Shown here one piece after another: positions 47,165 through 64,000 of a stretch of DNA of 64,000 nucleotides. The position numbers and the translations under genes were made by a program. The DNA is from Gluconacetobacter diazotrophicus PA1 5. GTDB taxonomy: Bacteria; Pseudomonadota; Alphaproteobacteria; Acetobacterales; Acetobacteraceae. Within the stretch, counting starts at the first letter, position 1. Each line of letters begins with the position of its first letter. Under the pieces are notes generated by a model. The model saw nothing but the letters and a program-made list of their open reading frames with translations. It had not been told where the DNA came from and ran no database searches. The stretch spans positions 3,450,001 to 3,514,000 of the forward strand of contig NC_010125.1 of the NCBI RefSeq assembly GCF_000067045.1, given 5' to 3'.

Positions 47165-47995
47165 TTACTTGCCGGTCTTCCGGCGACGGATAATCAGACT
47201 GTCCGTACGCTTGTTGACCCTGGTCTTGTAACCCTTCGTCGGCTTGCCCCACGGCGTGACCGGATGACGGCCGCCCGAGGTGCGGCCTTCACCACCACCA
47301 TGCGGATGGTCGACCGGGTTCATCACGACGCCGCGGTTGTGCGGGCGACGACCCAGCCAGCGGCTGCGACCCGCCTTGCCCATGTGCTGGTTCATGTTGT
47401 CCGGGTTGGACACCGCGCCGATGGTCGCCATGCATTCGCCACGGACGACGCGCAGTTCGCCGGACTGCAGCTTGATCTGCGCATAGCCGGAATCCTTGCC
47501 GACCAGCTGGGCATAGGTCCCGGCGGACCGGGCCATCTTGCCGCCAGCACCCTGCTTCAGCTCGATGTTGTGCACGATCGTGCCGACCGGAATGGCCGAC
47601 AGCGGCATCGCATTGCCCGGCTTGATGTCGACGCGCGCACCGGCCACGACCTGGTCGCCGGCCTTCAGGCGCTGCGGCGCCAGGATGTAGGCCAGCTCGC
47701 CGTCCTCGTACTTCACCAGCGCGATGAAGGCGGTGCGGTTCGGGTCATATTCCAGACGCTCGACCGTGCCGACCACATCGAACTTCCGCCGCTTGAAATC
47801 GACGTAGCGATAGGACTGCTTGTGACCGCCACCGATGAAGCGCGACGTGGTGCGCCCATGGTTGTTGCGGCCGCCCGACTTGTTCTTGCCTTCGGTCAGC
47901 CCCTTGACGGGCTTACCCTTCCAGAGCTCCTTGCGGTCGATCAGGACCGTTCCGCGCAGGCTGGGGGTGACCGGATTAAAGTGCTTCAGTGCCAT
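47165..47995 (-). CDS. rplB: 50S ribosomal protein L2
   Basis: L2, 276 residues, needed for subunit joining and peptidyl-transferase activity. [23 protein letters not shown] N-terminal sequence, [39 protein letters not shown] and the catalytic-region [17 protein letters not shown] (with the conserved His residues) are present, ending [15 protein letters not shown]. Confidence 0.98.
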   Translation of the reverse strand: MALKHFNPVTPSLRGTVLIDRKELWKGKPVKGLTEGKNKSGGRNNHGRTTSRFIGGGHKQSYRYVDFKRRKFDVVGTVERLEYDPNRTAFIALVKYEDGELAYILAPQRLKAGDQVVAGARVDIKPGNAMPLSAIPVGTIVHNIELKQGAGGKMARSAGTYAQLVGKDSGYAQIKLQSGELRVVRGECMATIGAVSNPDNMNQHMGKAGRSRWLGRRPHNRGVVMNPVDHPHGGGEGRTSGGRHPVTPWGKPTKGYKTRVNKRTDSLIIRRRKTGK

Positions 47996-48012
47996 TGTCT
48001 TGCTACCCCGCG

Positions 48013-48348
48013 TCAGACCAGCTTCGCGGTCAGGTCGATGGACTGACCCTCGGCAAGCTGTACAAACGCCTTTTTCACATCCGAACGCTGGCCGGGGCGA
48101 CCCTTGAAGCGCTTCGTCTTGCCCTTCTGGACAAGCGTGTTCACGCCCAGGACCTTCACGCCGAACAGCGTTTCCACCGCGACCTTGATCTCCGGCTTGG
48201 TCGCGTCGATCGCGACCTTGAACGCCACCTGATTCTTCTCGGAAAGCGCGGTCGCCTTCTCGGTGATCAGGGGGGCGCGGACGATGTCATACATCGCCTC
48301 GCGCGACATGCGCTCCGCCTTCTTGCGGATTGCGAGCACGTTGGTCAT
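48013..48348 (-). CDS. rplW: 50S ribosomal protein L23
   Basis: L23, 111 residues, docking site for SRP and trigger factor at the tunnel exit. [45 protein letters not shown] and [16 protein letters not shown] are family marks. The start ATG overlaps the rplD stop (ATGA); inner ATGs at MSREAMYD could give the more usual length of about 95-100. Confidence 0.95.
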   Translation of the reverse strand: MTNVLAIRKKAERMSREAMYDIVRAPLITEKATALSEKNQVAFKVAIDATKPEIKVAVETLFGVKVLGVNTLVQKGKTKRFKGRPGQRSDVKKAFVQLAEGQSIDLTAKLV

Positions 48349-48959
48349 GCCAGGCGCTCCTTCAGGCCTTCGACGCCGGCGCGGGTGATCGCCAGCACGT
48401 CGTGGTTCAGGATGTCATAGACGTTCGCGCCGATCGTCGGCAGCGCATCGATCTTCGGCAGGTTGCGCGCGGCGCGGCCGAAATTCTCCTCGACCGTGGC
48501 ATCCACGATCAGGGCGGACTTCCAGCCCAGCGCCTTCACCTTCGCCGCCAGCTCGGACGTGCGGCCCGAAGCGGTCGCGGCGTCCAGCACCACCAGCTTG
48601 CCTTCCGCCGCCTTCTGCGACAGCGCGGAAATCAGGCCCAGGCGACGCACCTTCTTGGGCAGGTCATAGCCATGGTCGCGCACGACCGGGCCATGCACGG
48701 CGCCACCGGTGCGGTACTGCGGCGCACGCAGCGAACCCTGGCGGGCGCTGCCGGTGCCCTTCTGGCGGTACGGCTTCTTGGTCGTGCCGGAGACTTCGCC
48801 CATCCCCTTGACCTTGTGCGTGCCCGCGCGGCGCTTGGCCAGCTGCCAGTGCACGACACGCGCCATGATGTCCGCCCGCGGCGTCACCCCGAAAATCTCG
48901 TCCGGAAGGACGGCCGTGCCGGCGCTTCCGTTGTCGAGGGTTTTGATCTCGTAATCCAT
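48345..48959 (-). CDS. rplD: 50S ribosomal protein L4
   Basis: L4, 204 residues; its loop reaches into the exit tunnel and in E. coli it represses the S10 operon. The extended loop reads [20 protein letters not shown] and continues [21 protein letters not shown], followed by [17 protein letters not shown]. Whether L4 autoregulation operates here is unknown; the 107-nt gap before rpsJ is short for a leader. Confidence 0.97.
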   Translation of the reverse strand: MDYEIKTLDNGSAGTAVLPDEIFGVTPRADIMARVVHWQLAKRRAGTHKVKGMGEVSGTTKKPYRQKGTGSARQGSLRAPQYRTGGAVHGPVVRDHGYDLPKKVRRLGLISALSQKAAEGKLVVLDAATASGRTSELAAKVKALGWKSALIVDATVEENFGRAARNLPKIDALPTIGANVYDILNHDVLAITRAGVEGLKERLA

Positions 48960-48971
48960 TGCCCTCTATCC

Positions 48972-49655
48972 TCAGCCCGCAGCCGCAACCAGGGCCGCCG
49001 GATACGGCGCCTCGGCATGACGGGCCTTCTTGATCGCATCACGAACCAGAACCAGCTCGTTCTTGCCGCCGGGCACGGAGCCGCGGACCATGAGCAGATT
49101 CTTCTCGGCATCCACCGCCGCCACCTCGAGATTGAGGGTGGTCACGCGTTCGGAGCCCAGATGGCCGGCCATTTTCTTGTTCTTGAAGGTCTTGCCCGGA
49201 TCCTGGCGGTTACCCGTCGAGCCATGCGAACGATGGCTGATGGACACGCCGTGCGAGGCTTCGAGACCCGCGAAGTTCCAGCGCTTCATGGCGCCGGCAA
49301 AGCCCTTGCCCTTGCTGGTGGAGGTCACGTCGACCTTCTGCCCGACCACGAAATGGGCGGCAGACAGGGTCGCGCCTGCTTCCAGCACGGCGTCGTCCGC
49401 CACGCGGAACTCGGCCAGCTTCTTCTTGGGTTCGACCTTCACGCGAGCAAAATGGCCGCGATTCGGTTTGGAGACATTCTTCACCTTGGCGTTGCCGAAG
49501 CCCAACTGCACGGCGGTATAGCCGTCGCGGTCCTGGGTACGGACATCCACCACCTGCAGGTTATCGACATGCAGGACGGTGACGGGCACGTGGGTGCCGT
49601 CTTCCTTGAACAGCCGGGTCATGCCCAGCTTCTTTGCGATCAATCCGGTGCGCAT
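48972..49655 (-). CDS. rplC: 50S ribosomal protein L3
   Basis: L3, 227 residues from the ATG at 49655 ([20 protein letters not shown]). It contains [48 protein letters not shown] with the methylation-prone Gln, and an extended C-terminus. The frame is open to 49685, which would overlap rpsJ and is rejected. An early-assembly protein close to the peptidyl-transferase centre. Confidence 0.97.
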   Translation of the reverse strand: MRTGLIAKKLGMTRLFKEDGTHVPVTVLHVDNLQVVDVRTQDRDGYTAVQLGFGNAKVKNVSKPNRGHFARVKVEPKKKLAEFRVADDAVLEAGATLSAAHFVVGQKVDVTSTSKGKGFAGAMKRWNFAGLEASHGVSISHRSHGSTGNRQDPGKTFKNKKMAGHLGSERVTTLNLEVAAVDAEKNLLMVRGSVPGGKNELVLVRDAIKKARHAEAPYPAALVAAAG

Positions 49656-49665
49656 CGTCTGGACC

Positions 49666-49974
49666 TTAAAGTTTGATCTCGACATCCACGCCGGCGGCGA
49701 GGTCGAGCTTCATGAGAGCGTCCACGGTCTGCGGGGTCGGCTCGACAATGTCGAGCAGCCGGCGATGGGTCCGAATTTCGAACTGCTCGCGGCTTTTCTT
49801 GTCCACATGGGGAGAGCGGTTGACGGTGAATTTTTCGATATGCGTCGGCAGCGGGATAGGACCCCGAACCCGCGCACCCGTACGCTTCGCCGTGTTGACG
49901 ATCTCTTTGGTGCTGTTGTCGAGCACCCGATGATCGTACGCCTTCAGGCGAATGCGGATGTTCTGGTTGTCCAT
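49666..49974 (-). CDS. rpsJ: 30S ribosomal protein S10 (NusE)
   Basis: S10, 102 residues, head protein that also binds NusB in transcription antitermination. It reads [43 protein letters not shown] and [18 protein letters not shown], all canonical. It is the first gene after tuf, with a 107-nt gap, and opens the S10 set. Confidence 0.98.
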   Translation of the reverse strand: MDNQNIRIRLKAYDHRVLDNSTKEIVNTAKRTGARVRGPIPLPTHIEKFTVNRSPHVDKKSREQFEIRTHRRLLDIVEPTPQTVDALMKLDLAAGVDVEIKL

Positions 49975-50081
49975 CTTCTGTTCAGTCCAACTTTACTGGT
50001 TCGGGGGAACCCGAGCCGCCCAAGGAGACCCCGGCCAGATCGCTCCGGCCGGGGGCTCCAGTTTCTTGGGTAAGAACCCGA

Positions 50082-51272
<1,191 letters not shown>

Positions 51273-51366
51273 CGTCTATCTCCGTTACCTCGGCCACCTG
51301 GCCGGGAGTCGGGTTGAAATGTTCCTAACCGGAAGCGTGGCGGTCTTTAGACCGGACCTGCGCTAC

Positions 51367-51843
51367 TTACCAGCGGTAATGACTGAACGCCTTGTTCGCC
51401 TCGGCCATGCGATGCGTGTCTTCGCGCTTCTTGACGGCGGACCCACGGTTGTTGACCGCGTCCAGAAGCTCGTTCGACAGGCGTTCCTGCATCGTGTTCT
51501 CGCCACGCTTGCGCGAGGCGTCGATCAGCCAGCGGATCGCCAGGGCCTGACGGCGCTCGGTCCGGACTTCGACGGGCACCTGGTAGGTGGCACCGCCGAC
51601 GCGACGCGAGCGGACCTCGACGGCCGGCTTCACGTTGTCCAGCGCGCTGTGGAACATCACGACGGGATCGGCGGACGCACCACCACGGCGGCGCAGCACC
51701 TCGAGCGCACCGTAGACGATGCCTTCGGCGGTGGACTTCTTGCCGTCGTACATGAGCGCATTCATGAAGCGCGTGATGACGACATCACCAAATTTCGGAT
51801 CGGGAAGAATCTCGCGCTTCACTGCGCGGTGACGGCGACTCAT
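51367..51843 (-). CDS. rpsG: 30S ribosomal protein S7
   Basis: S7, 158 residues, initiates 30S head assembly and contacts E-site t[46 protein letters not shown] sequence, [17 protein letters not shown] and [13 protein letters not shown] at the end match the family. In E. coli S7 represses its own operon. It lies 15 nt after rpsL. Confidence 0.98.
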   Translation of the reverse strand: MSRRHRAVKREILPDPKFGDVVITRFMNALMYDGKKSTAEGIVYGALEVLRRRGGASADPVVMFHSALDNVKPAVEVRSRRVGGATYQVPVEVRTERRQALAIRWLIDASRKRGENTMQERLSNELLDAVNNRGSAVKKREDTHRMAEANKAFSHYRW

Positions 51844-51858
51844 GCCTGGTTATTCCTT

Positions 51859-52230
51859 TTACTTCGGACGCTTCGCGCCATAGAGCGAGCGACGCTGACG
51901 ACGCTTGGCGATACCCTGGGTATCCAGAACGCCACGCAGGATGTGATAGCGCACGCCCGGAAGATCCTTGACGCGACCGCCGCGGATCAGGACCACACTG
52001 TGCTCCTGCAGGTTGTGGCCCTCACCCGGGATGTAGCTGACGACCTCATAGCCGTTCGTCAGACGCACCTTGGCAACCTTACGCAGGGCCGAGTTCGGCT
52101 TCTTCGGTGTGGTTGTGTAGACGCGGGTGCAGACACCACGCTTCTGCGGGCAACCCTGAAGGGCAGGCACCTTATTGCGCTTGGCTGCGGGCTCGCGGCC
52201 TTTGGCGATCAGCTGGTTGATGGTCGGCAT
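51859..52230 (-). CDS. rpsL: 30S ribosomal protein S12
   Basis: S12, 123 residues, decoding-centre protein. [34 protein letters not shown] and the loop [20 protein letters not shown] are intact. The streptomycin-determinant lysines (equivalent to E. coli K42 and K87) are both Lys, so the sequence is of the sensitive type. First gene of the str operon, preceded by a 470-bp spacer. Confidence 0.98.
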   Translation of the reverse strand: MPTINQLIAKGREPAAKRNKVPALQGCPQKRGVCTRVYTTTPKKPNSALRKVAKVRLTNGYEVVSYIPGEGHNLQEHSVVLIRGGRVKDLPGVRYHILRGVLDTQGIAKRRQRRSLYGAKRPK

Positions 52231-52311
52231 ACGCCTTTCCCGATCCTTACAAATTTCGGCCGGCCAACCGCATATCGGGCTGCCGACTGTCGTTCACAAC
52301 AAAATCCCACC

Positions 52312-52326
52312 GAATGAGAATCATTC
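52312..52326. promoter_or_regulatory. Fur-box-like palindrome in the rpsL leader
   Basis: GAATGAGAATCATTC has 6-bp perfect arms around GAA. Over 16 bases it agrees with the E. coli Fur consensus AATGATAATCATTATC at 13 positions. It lies 82-96 nt before the rpsL start, in an AT-richer patch. Binding by Fur, Mur or Irr is possible; a chance match cannot be excluded. Confidence 0.35.
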
Positions 52327-52633
52327 GCCTGGGCATCATATTCACATCCGGCCTTGGCAACCCTCTGGGGGTTACGGCACCGCATGCCTGCATGCTGCAT
52401 TCGACGGCCAACGACGTCCTGCGAGACGGGGCTAGCCGAGGGCGCGGAACCTACGAAGCAGAAGGCCGAGAGTCAAGTGTTACCTTGAGATTCGCGGCCA
52501 ATCCCCGCCAGTTTGAGCGCGCCGATCCGCCGCATCTGTCATGCAGCCACGGCAGAACCCCCGCGCCGCTGCCCTATCCCACATCCTGCCGATTCGGACC
52601 AGCCGGATTCACGCCGGAAGCGGCCCGCAGCCA

Positions 52634-52665
52634 TAAAAAAAGGGCCGGGTGTCGCCACCCGGCCC
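52634..52665 (-). terminator. Rho-independent terminator after rpoC
   Basis: On the minus strand a 10-bp perfect stem GGGCCGGGTG / CACCCGGCCC with a GCGA loop is followed by a run of seven T. It is placed 36-67 nt after the rpoC stop and ends the rplKAJL-rpoBC unit. Confidence 0.9.
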
Positions 52666-52700
52666 TGTTTCCATCGCAAGTTGCGCGATTCGCGGGCGAA

Positions 52701-61127
<8,427 letters not shown>

Positions 61128-61330
61128 CGTCTATCCTGCCCCCATCCCCCACGACCCGGACCTTCCGCGCGCGCCATGCGACCTGGATCGCGGCACATGG
61201 AAGCGGGTCATCACAAACCATCTTGTCTCTGGCCACCGGACCTGCCGGCGCCCACCCGTCCCGCAGGACGGGCCTTCTACCGCCAAAGGCGCCCGAGACC
61301 TTGCGGTCAGGGCGCCAGAACGGCCAAGGG

Positions 61331-61355
61331 GGCGGGAACCTTCAGGATTCCCGCC
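61331..61355. other. Attenuator-like hairpin between rplL and rpoB
   Basis: GGCGGGAA / TTCCCGCC, 8 bp, with a 9-nt loop, lies 56-80 nt after the rplL stop. There is no U-tract. A partial terminator/RNase III site is known at the equivalent place in E. coli, where it lowers rpoBC expression relative to L7/L12; a similar role here is inferred. Confidence 0.5.
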
Positions 61356-61410
61356 CTCGCCTGGTGTTAAGCAGGAGACGGCGGCCCGAAGGCCACCGGC
61401 AACCCGTAGA

Positions 61411-61788
61411 TTACTTCACTTCGACGGACGCGCCGTTGTCTTCAAGAAGCTTCTTGATCTTCTCGGCCTCGTCCTTGTTGACGCCTTCCTTCACGGTCTT
61501 CGGCGCACCTTCGACCAGGTCCTTGGCTTCCTTCAGGCCCAGGCCGGTGATGCCGCGGATTTCCTTGATGACGTTGATCTTCTTGTCACCGGCCTTCGCG
61601 AGGACAACGGTGAATTCGGTCTGCTCTTCGGCCGGGGCAGCGGCGGCGCCAGCGGCCGGAGCGGCAGCAACGGCAACCGGAGCGGCGGCGGAAACGCCCC
61701 ACTTCTCTTCGAGCAGCTTGGAGAGCTCGGCGGCCTCGAGAACGGTGAGGGCGGACAGCTCGTCAACGAGTTTGGTCAGATCGGCCAT
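61411..61788 (-). CDS. rplL: 50S ribosomal protein L7/L12
   Basis: L7/L12, 125 residues, the multicopy stalk protein that recruits translation GTPases. It has an N-terminal dimerisation helix pair ([25 protein letters not shown]), an Ala/Pro-rich flexible hinge (about 34-54), and the globular C-terminal domain [21 protein letters not shown] with [16 protein letters not shown]. It is separated from rplJ by 101 nt. Confidence 0.98.
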   Translation of the reverse strand: MADLTKLVDELSALTVLEAAELSKLLEEKWGVSAAAPVAVAAAPAAGAAAAPAEEQTEFTVVLAKAGDKKINVIKEIRGITGLGLKEAKDLVEGAPKTVKEGVNKDEAEKIKKLLEDNGASVEVK

Positions 61789-61861
61789 GATTTGGTCTTC
61801 CTAATTTATACACTGATTGGCGCAACACAATCCCGATTTCACGAGACTGTGCGAATTTTAT

Positions 61862-61881
61862 CGCCCCGCGCATGCGGGGCG
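61862..61881. other. Perfect GC palindrome between rplJ and rplL
   Basis: CGCCCCGC / GCGGGGCG with a GCAT centre directly follows the rplJ stop. No U-tract follows, so it is more likely an mRNA-stability or processing hairpin than a terminator. Confidence 0.4.
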
Positions 61882-61889
61882 CATATGGC

Positions 61890-62408
61890 TCAGGCAGCCT
61901 CGTCCTTTTTGGCGTAGGCCCCGAAAACCCGCGCAAGCTGTCCTGCCGGCGCCTGGAGCACACCCGCGATGCGCGTGGCCGGCGTGGAGATGAGCCCCAC
62001 CAGCTGCGCCCGGAGCGTATCCAGGGACGGAAGTTCGGCCAGCGCCTTGACCCCATCGACATTCAATGTCTGGGTGCCGAGCGCTCCACCGAGCAGAACA
62101 AGCTTTTCGTTGGTCTTGGCGAACTCGACAAGCACCTTGGCCACGGCCACAGGATCAGCCGACCACGACAATGCGGTCGGCCCCTTCAGCAGCGGCGAAA
62201 TGCCTTCGAATCGGGTCCCTGCCAGGGCGAGGTTGGCCAGCCGGTTCTTCGCGACCTTGTAAGTCGCTCCAGCCGCACGCACGCGCTGCCGCAGGATCGT
62301 CGCATCGGCAACCGTCAGCCCGTCATTGCGGGTGACGACGACCATGGACGTCTCGGCGAACACGGCCGCGAGGGAGGCAACAAACTCCCGCTTCTCCGTA
62401 CGGTCCAA
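61890..62408 (-). CDS. rplJ: 50S ribosomal protein L10, TTG start
   Basis: L10, 172 residues, stalk base that binds L7/L12 dimers. The sequence [42 protein letters not shown] and [20 protein letters not shown] is typical. No ATG or GTG is at the correct place. The TTG at 62408, with GGAG about 8 nt before it, gives exactly the family N-terminus and length, while the upstream ATG/GTG extensions add unconserved residues. A rare start on an abundant-protein gene may serve to limit L10. Confidence 0.9.
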   Translation of the reverse strand: MDRTEKREFVASLAAVFAETSMVVVTRNDGLTVADATILRQRVRAAGATYKVAKNRLANLALAGTRFEGISPLLKGPTALSWSADPVAVAKVLVEFAKTNEKLVLLGGALGTQTLNVDGVKALAELPSLDTLRAQLVGLISTPATRIAGVLQAPAGQLARVFGAYAKKDEAA

Positions 62409-62715
62409 TTCCCGTCTCCGTCGTGACCTGCCGGGCATGGCCTGGCAGGCCGGGTTTACCCAAGGAGAGCCGCGCCCGATGGCCGCGCCCTCCGGTTCGC
62501 CTGTCCTGTGAACAACGGAACAACCAGTGCGGGCGGCATGGCCGCCCGAATCCGGCAATCCCCGTCTTCCGGGTGCGGACCCGAAGGTCCATCAAGGCTC
62601 GCGCCACATCCGGTCATGGACAGGTTCGGAAGATCATAGCGCGTGTCCCGGATGGGAAACGCGCCCTGCCTCCTGTCCGCAGCACCCGTGCGGATGCCGC
62701 GTCATCTGTGCGCGA
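62409..62715. other. rplA-rplJ spacer, probable L10 leader
   Basis: This 307-bp non-coding region precedes rplJ. It holds several strong hairpins, including a perfect CGGGCGGC / GCCGCCCG stem with an ATG loop at 62530-62548. In many bacteria the rplJ leader RNA binds the L10-L12 complex and represses translation; the position and length fit such an L10 leader, but I cannot identify the conserved kink-turn with certainty. A promoter for rplJL-rpoBC may also lie here. Confidence 0.5.
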
Positions 62716-63411
62716 TCAGCCCGCCGAGAAGGCGGACACGTCGACGCGAATACCCGGGCCCATCGTCGAGGACAGGGCGGCCTTGCGCAGGTAGGTGCCC
62801 TTGGCACCCGTCGGCTTGGCCTTCTGCACCGCATCGACGAACGCGCGGATGTTCTCGGCCAGCTTGTCGCCCTCGAAGGACGCCTTGCCGATGCCGGCAT
62901 GGATGATACCGGCCTTTTCGGCGCGGTACTCGACCTGACCGGACTTGGCCGCCGTGACGGCGCCCTTGACGTCCATAGTCACGGTGCCGAGCTTGGGGTT
63001 CGGCATCAGGCCGCGCGGGCCCAGGATCTTGCCCAGGCGGCCGACCAGGGCCATCATGTCCGGCGTCGCGATGCAGCGGTCGAACGCGATCTCGCCGGCC
63101 TGCACCTTCTCGGCCAGGTCCTCGGCGCCGACCACGTCGGCACCGGCGGCCAGGGCTTCCTCGGCCTTCGCGCCACGGGCGAACACACCCACGCGCAGGG
63201 TCTTGCCCGTGCCGTTCGGCAGCGAGAGCAGGCCACGGACCATCTGGTCGGCGTGACGCGGGTCGATGCCCAGGTTCAGCGAGATCTCGATCGTCTCATC
63301 GAACTTGGCGGTCGCCACCTGCTTCACCAGGGCGATCGCCTCGTCCAGGCCATAGGCCTTGTTACGATCCACAGTGGCCTGGGCGGCCGTCAGACGCTTG
63401 TTCTTCGCCAT
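62716..63411 (-). CDS. rplA: 50S ribosomal protein L1
   Basis: L1, 231 residues, forms the mobile L1 stalk at the E site and in E. coli represses rplKA. Family segments are [70 protein letters not shown] and [14 protein letters not shown]. The start is 4 nt after the rplK stop, so the two are co-translated. Confidence 0.98.
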   Translation of the reverse strand: MAKNKRLTAAQATVDRNKAYGLDEAIALVKQVATAKFDETIEISLNLGIDPRHADQMVRGLLSLPNGTGKTLRVGVFARGAKAEEALAAGADVVGAEDLAEKVQAGEIAFDRCIATPDMMALVGRLGKILGPRGLMPNPKLGTVTMDVKGAVTAAKSGQVEYRAEKAGIIHAGIGKASFEGDKLAENIRAFVDAVQKAKPTGAKGTYLRKAALSSTMGPGIRVDVSAFSAG

Positions 63412-63415
63412 GGGA

Positions 63416-63850
63416 TCAGCCCTCCACCACCGTAAGGCCCATCGAACGGGCGGAACCGATCAGCATGCGCACGGCCCCGTCCACGTCGTTGGCATTCATG
63501 TCCTGCTTCTTCTGCTCGGCGATCTCGCGGAGCTGCGCCATCGTCACGCTGCCGACCGCAGCGGCCTTGCCCACCGTCGAGCTGCCCTTCTTGATGTTGG
63601 CGGCCTTCATGAGGAAGTAGGTGTTCGGCGGGGTCTTCGTGATGAAGGTGAACGTGCGGTCGGCGAACGCGGTGATGACCACCGGGATCGGCATGCCGGG
63701 TTCGAGACCCTGCGTCTTGGCGTTGAACTCCTTGCAGAACTGCATGATGTTCAGGCCGCGCTGACCCAGCGCCGGGCCGACCGGCGGGGACGGATTCGCC
63801 TTGCCGGCGGGAATTTGCAACTTGATGTAGCCAACGATTTTCTTGGCCAT
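63416..63850 (-). CDS. rplK: 50S ribosomal protein L11
   Basis: L11, 144 residues from the ATG at 63850, part of the GTPase-associated centre. [20 protein letters not shown] and [23 protein letters not shown] are at the N-terminus, with the thiostrepton-site prolines; [12 protein letters not shown] and [11 protein letters not shown] follow. First gene of the cluster inside the window; nusG and secE, usually upstream, would lie beyond the right edge. Confidence 0.98.
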
Positions 63851-63947
63851 ATCCGGGGCTCCTGACTGTTTCACCCGGACCGCGGTTCGTGCGGCCGCCC
63901 GCCGCGCGAGGCGGCGTGCGGTCTCCCGCGTTCCGTAAGAGGCGGGT

Positions 63948-63976
63948 CCCTAACCCTATTTGAGCGGTTCTGTCAA
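63948..63976 (-). promoter_or_regulatory. Possible sigma-70 promoter upstream of rplK
   Basis: On the minus strand a perfect TTGACA (63976-63971) is followed after 17 nt by TTAGGG (63953-63948), a weak -10. Transcription would begin about 90 nt before rplK. The -35 and spacing are good; the -10 is poor. Confidence 0.4.
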
Positions 63977-63997
63977 CCCGGCCCCTTGCAGGCCGGG
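63977..63997. terminator. Hairpin at the right edge, possible terminator of the upstream gene
   Basis: CCCGGCC / GGCCGGG with a 7-nt loop ends 3 nt before the window edge, immediately upstream of the possible rplK promoter. It has no U-tract in the visible sequence. It may end the transcript of the gene beyond the edge. Confidence 0.35.
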
Positions 63998-64000
63998 ACC

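Larger units (their letters stand above)
52231..52700. other. Spacer between rpoC and rpsL: str-operon leader and rpoC terminator
   Basis: This 470-bp non-coding stretch should hold the promoter and 5' leader of rpsL-rpsG-tuf and the end of the rpoBC transcript. It contains a near-perfect palindrome at 52312-52326 and the terminator at 52634-52665. TATGAT occurs on the minus strand near 52333-52338 with TTGCCA 14 nt upstream; the spacing is too short for a convincing promoter. I see no coding region. Confidence 0.5.

Overview
This 64 kb window is GC-rich bacterial chromosome. Gene content and order point to an alphaproteobacterium, most likely an acetic acid bacterium (Acetobacteraceae, Gluconacetobacter/Komagataeibacter type). 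The signs are a CcrM-type adenine methyltransferase overlapping RNase HII, an rplKAJL-rpoBC-rpsLG-tuf-S10-spc-alpha ribosomal supercluster, and alphaproteobacterial features in the proteins. The genus is an inference. I saw no rRNA, tRNA, CRISPR array, prophage or complete insertion sequence.

Layout. (1) 68-2035, minus: a tRNA nucleotidyltransferase and a DUF1285 protein whose last codons appear to have lost one base. (2) 2162-9998, plus: a MoxR ATPase / DUF58 / DUF4159 membrane protein / VWA-amidotransferase-like membrane protein operon, followed by a small exported ankyrin-like protein. A 162-bp MITE-like element sits exactly at the stop codon of that last gene. (3) 10221-12485, minus: ccrM, rnhB and a CsbD-like stress protein, with five GANTC sites packed upstream of rnhB-ccrM. 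(4) 12849-22240, plus: a complete tripartite RND efflux operon (adaptor, two permeases, NodT-type outer-membrane lipoprotein). (5) 22277-35464: a surface-polysaccharide region with a DUF1328 mini-membrane protein, a DPM-like glycosyltransferase, a 1008-residue methyltransferase/coiled-coil/double-glycosyltransferase, a HAD-like protein, a YfhO-type membrane protein, a rhamnosyltransferase-like GT2 and the dTDP-L-rhamnose genes rfbBACD. Base composition drops clearly in parts of this region. (6) 35574-64000, all minus: a rho-independent terminator, then the transcription/translation supercluster, read from right to left as rplK, rplA, rplJ, rplL, rpoB, rpoC, terminator, rpsL, rpsG, tuf, rpsJ through rplQ.

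How the genes work together. The right-hand 28 kb encodes ribosomal proteins, the RNA polymerase alpha, beta and beta' subunits, EF-Tu, SecY and adenylate kinase, tightly spaced with many stop/start overlaps. fusA, normally between rpsG and tuf, is absent. The rfb genes make dTDP-L-rhamnose, which the nearby glycosyltransferases probably use for a lipopolysaccharide or exopolysaccharide. The efflux operon is a self-contained pump. The MoxR/DUF58/DUF4159/VWA set probably forms an envelope-associated chaperone system whose target is unknown; the exported ankyrin-like protein next to it is a candidate partner.

The most interesting signals are the GANTC cluster before rnhB-ccrM (possible methylation autoregulation), the MITE whose target duplication coincides with a stop codon, the missing fusA, a Fur-box-like palindrome in the rpsL leader, the duplicated coiled coil of the large glycosyltransferase, and the one-base frameshift in the DUF1285 gene.
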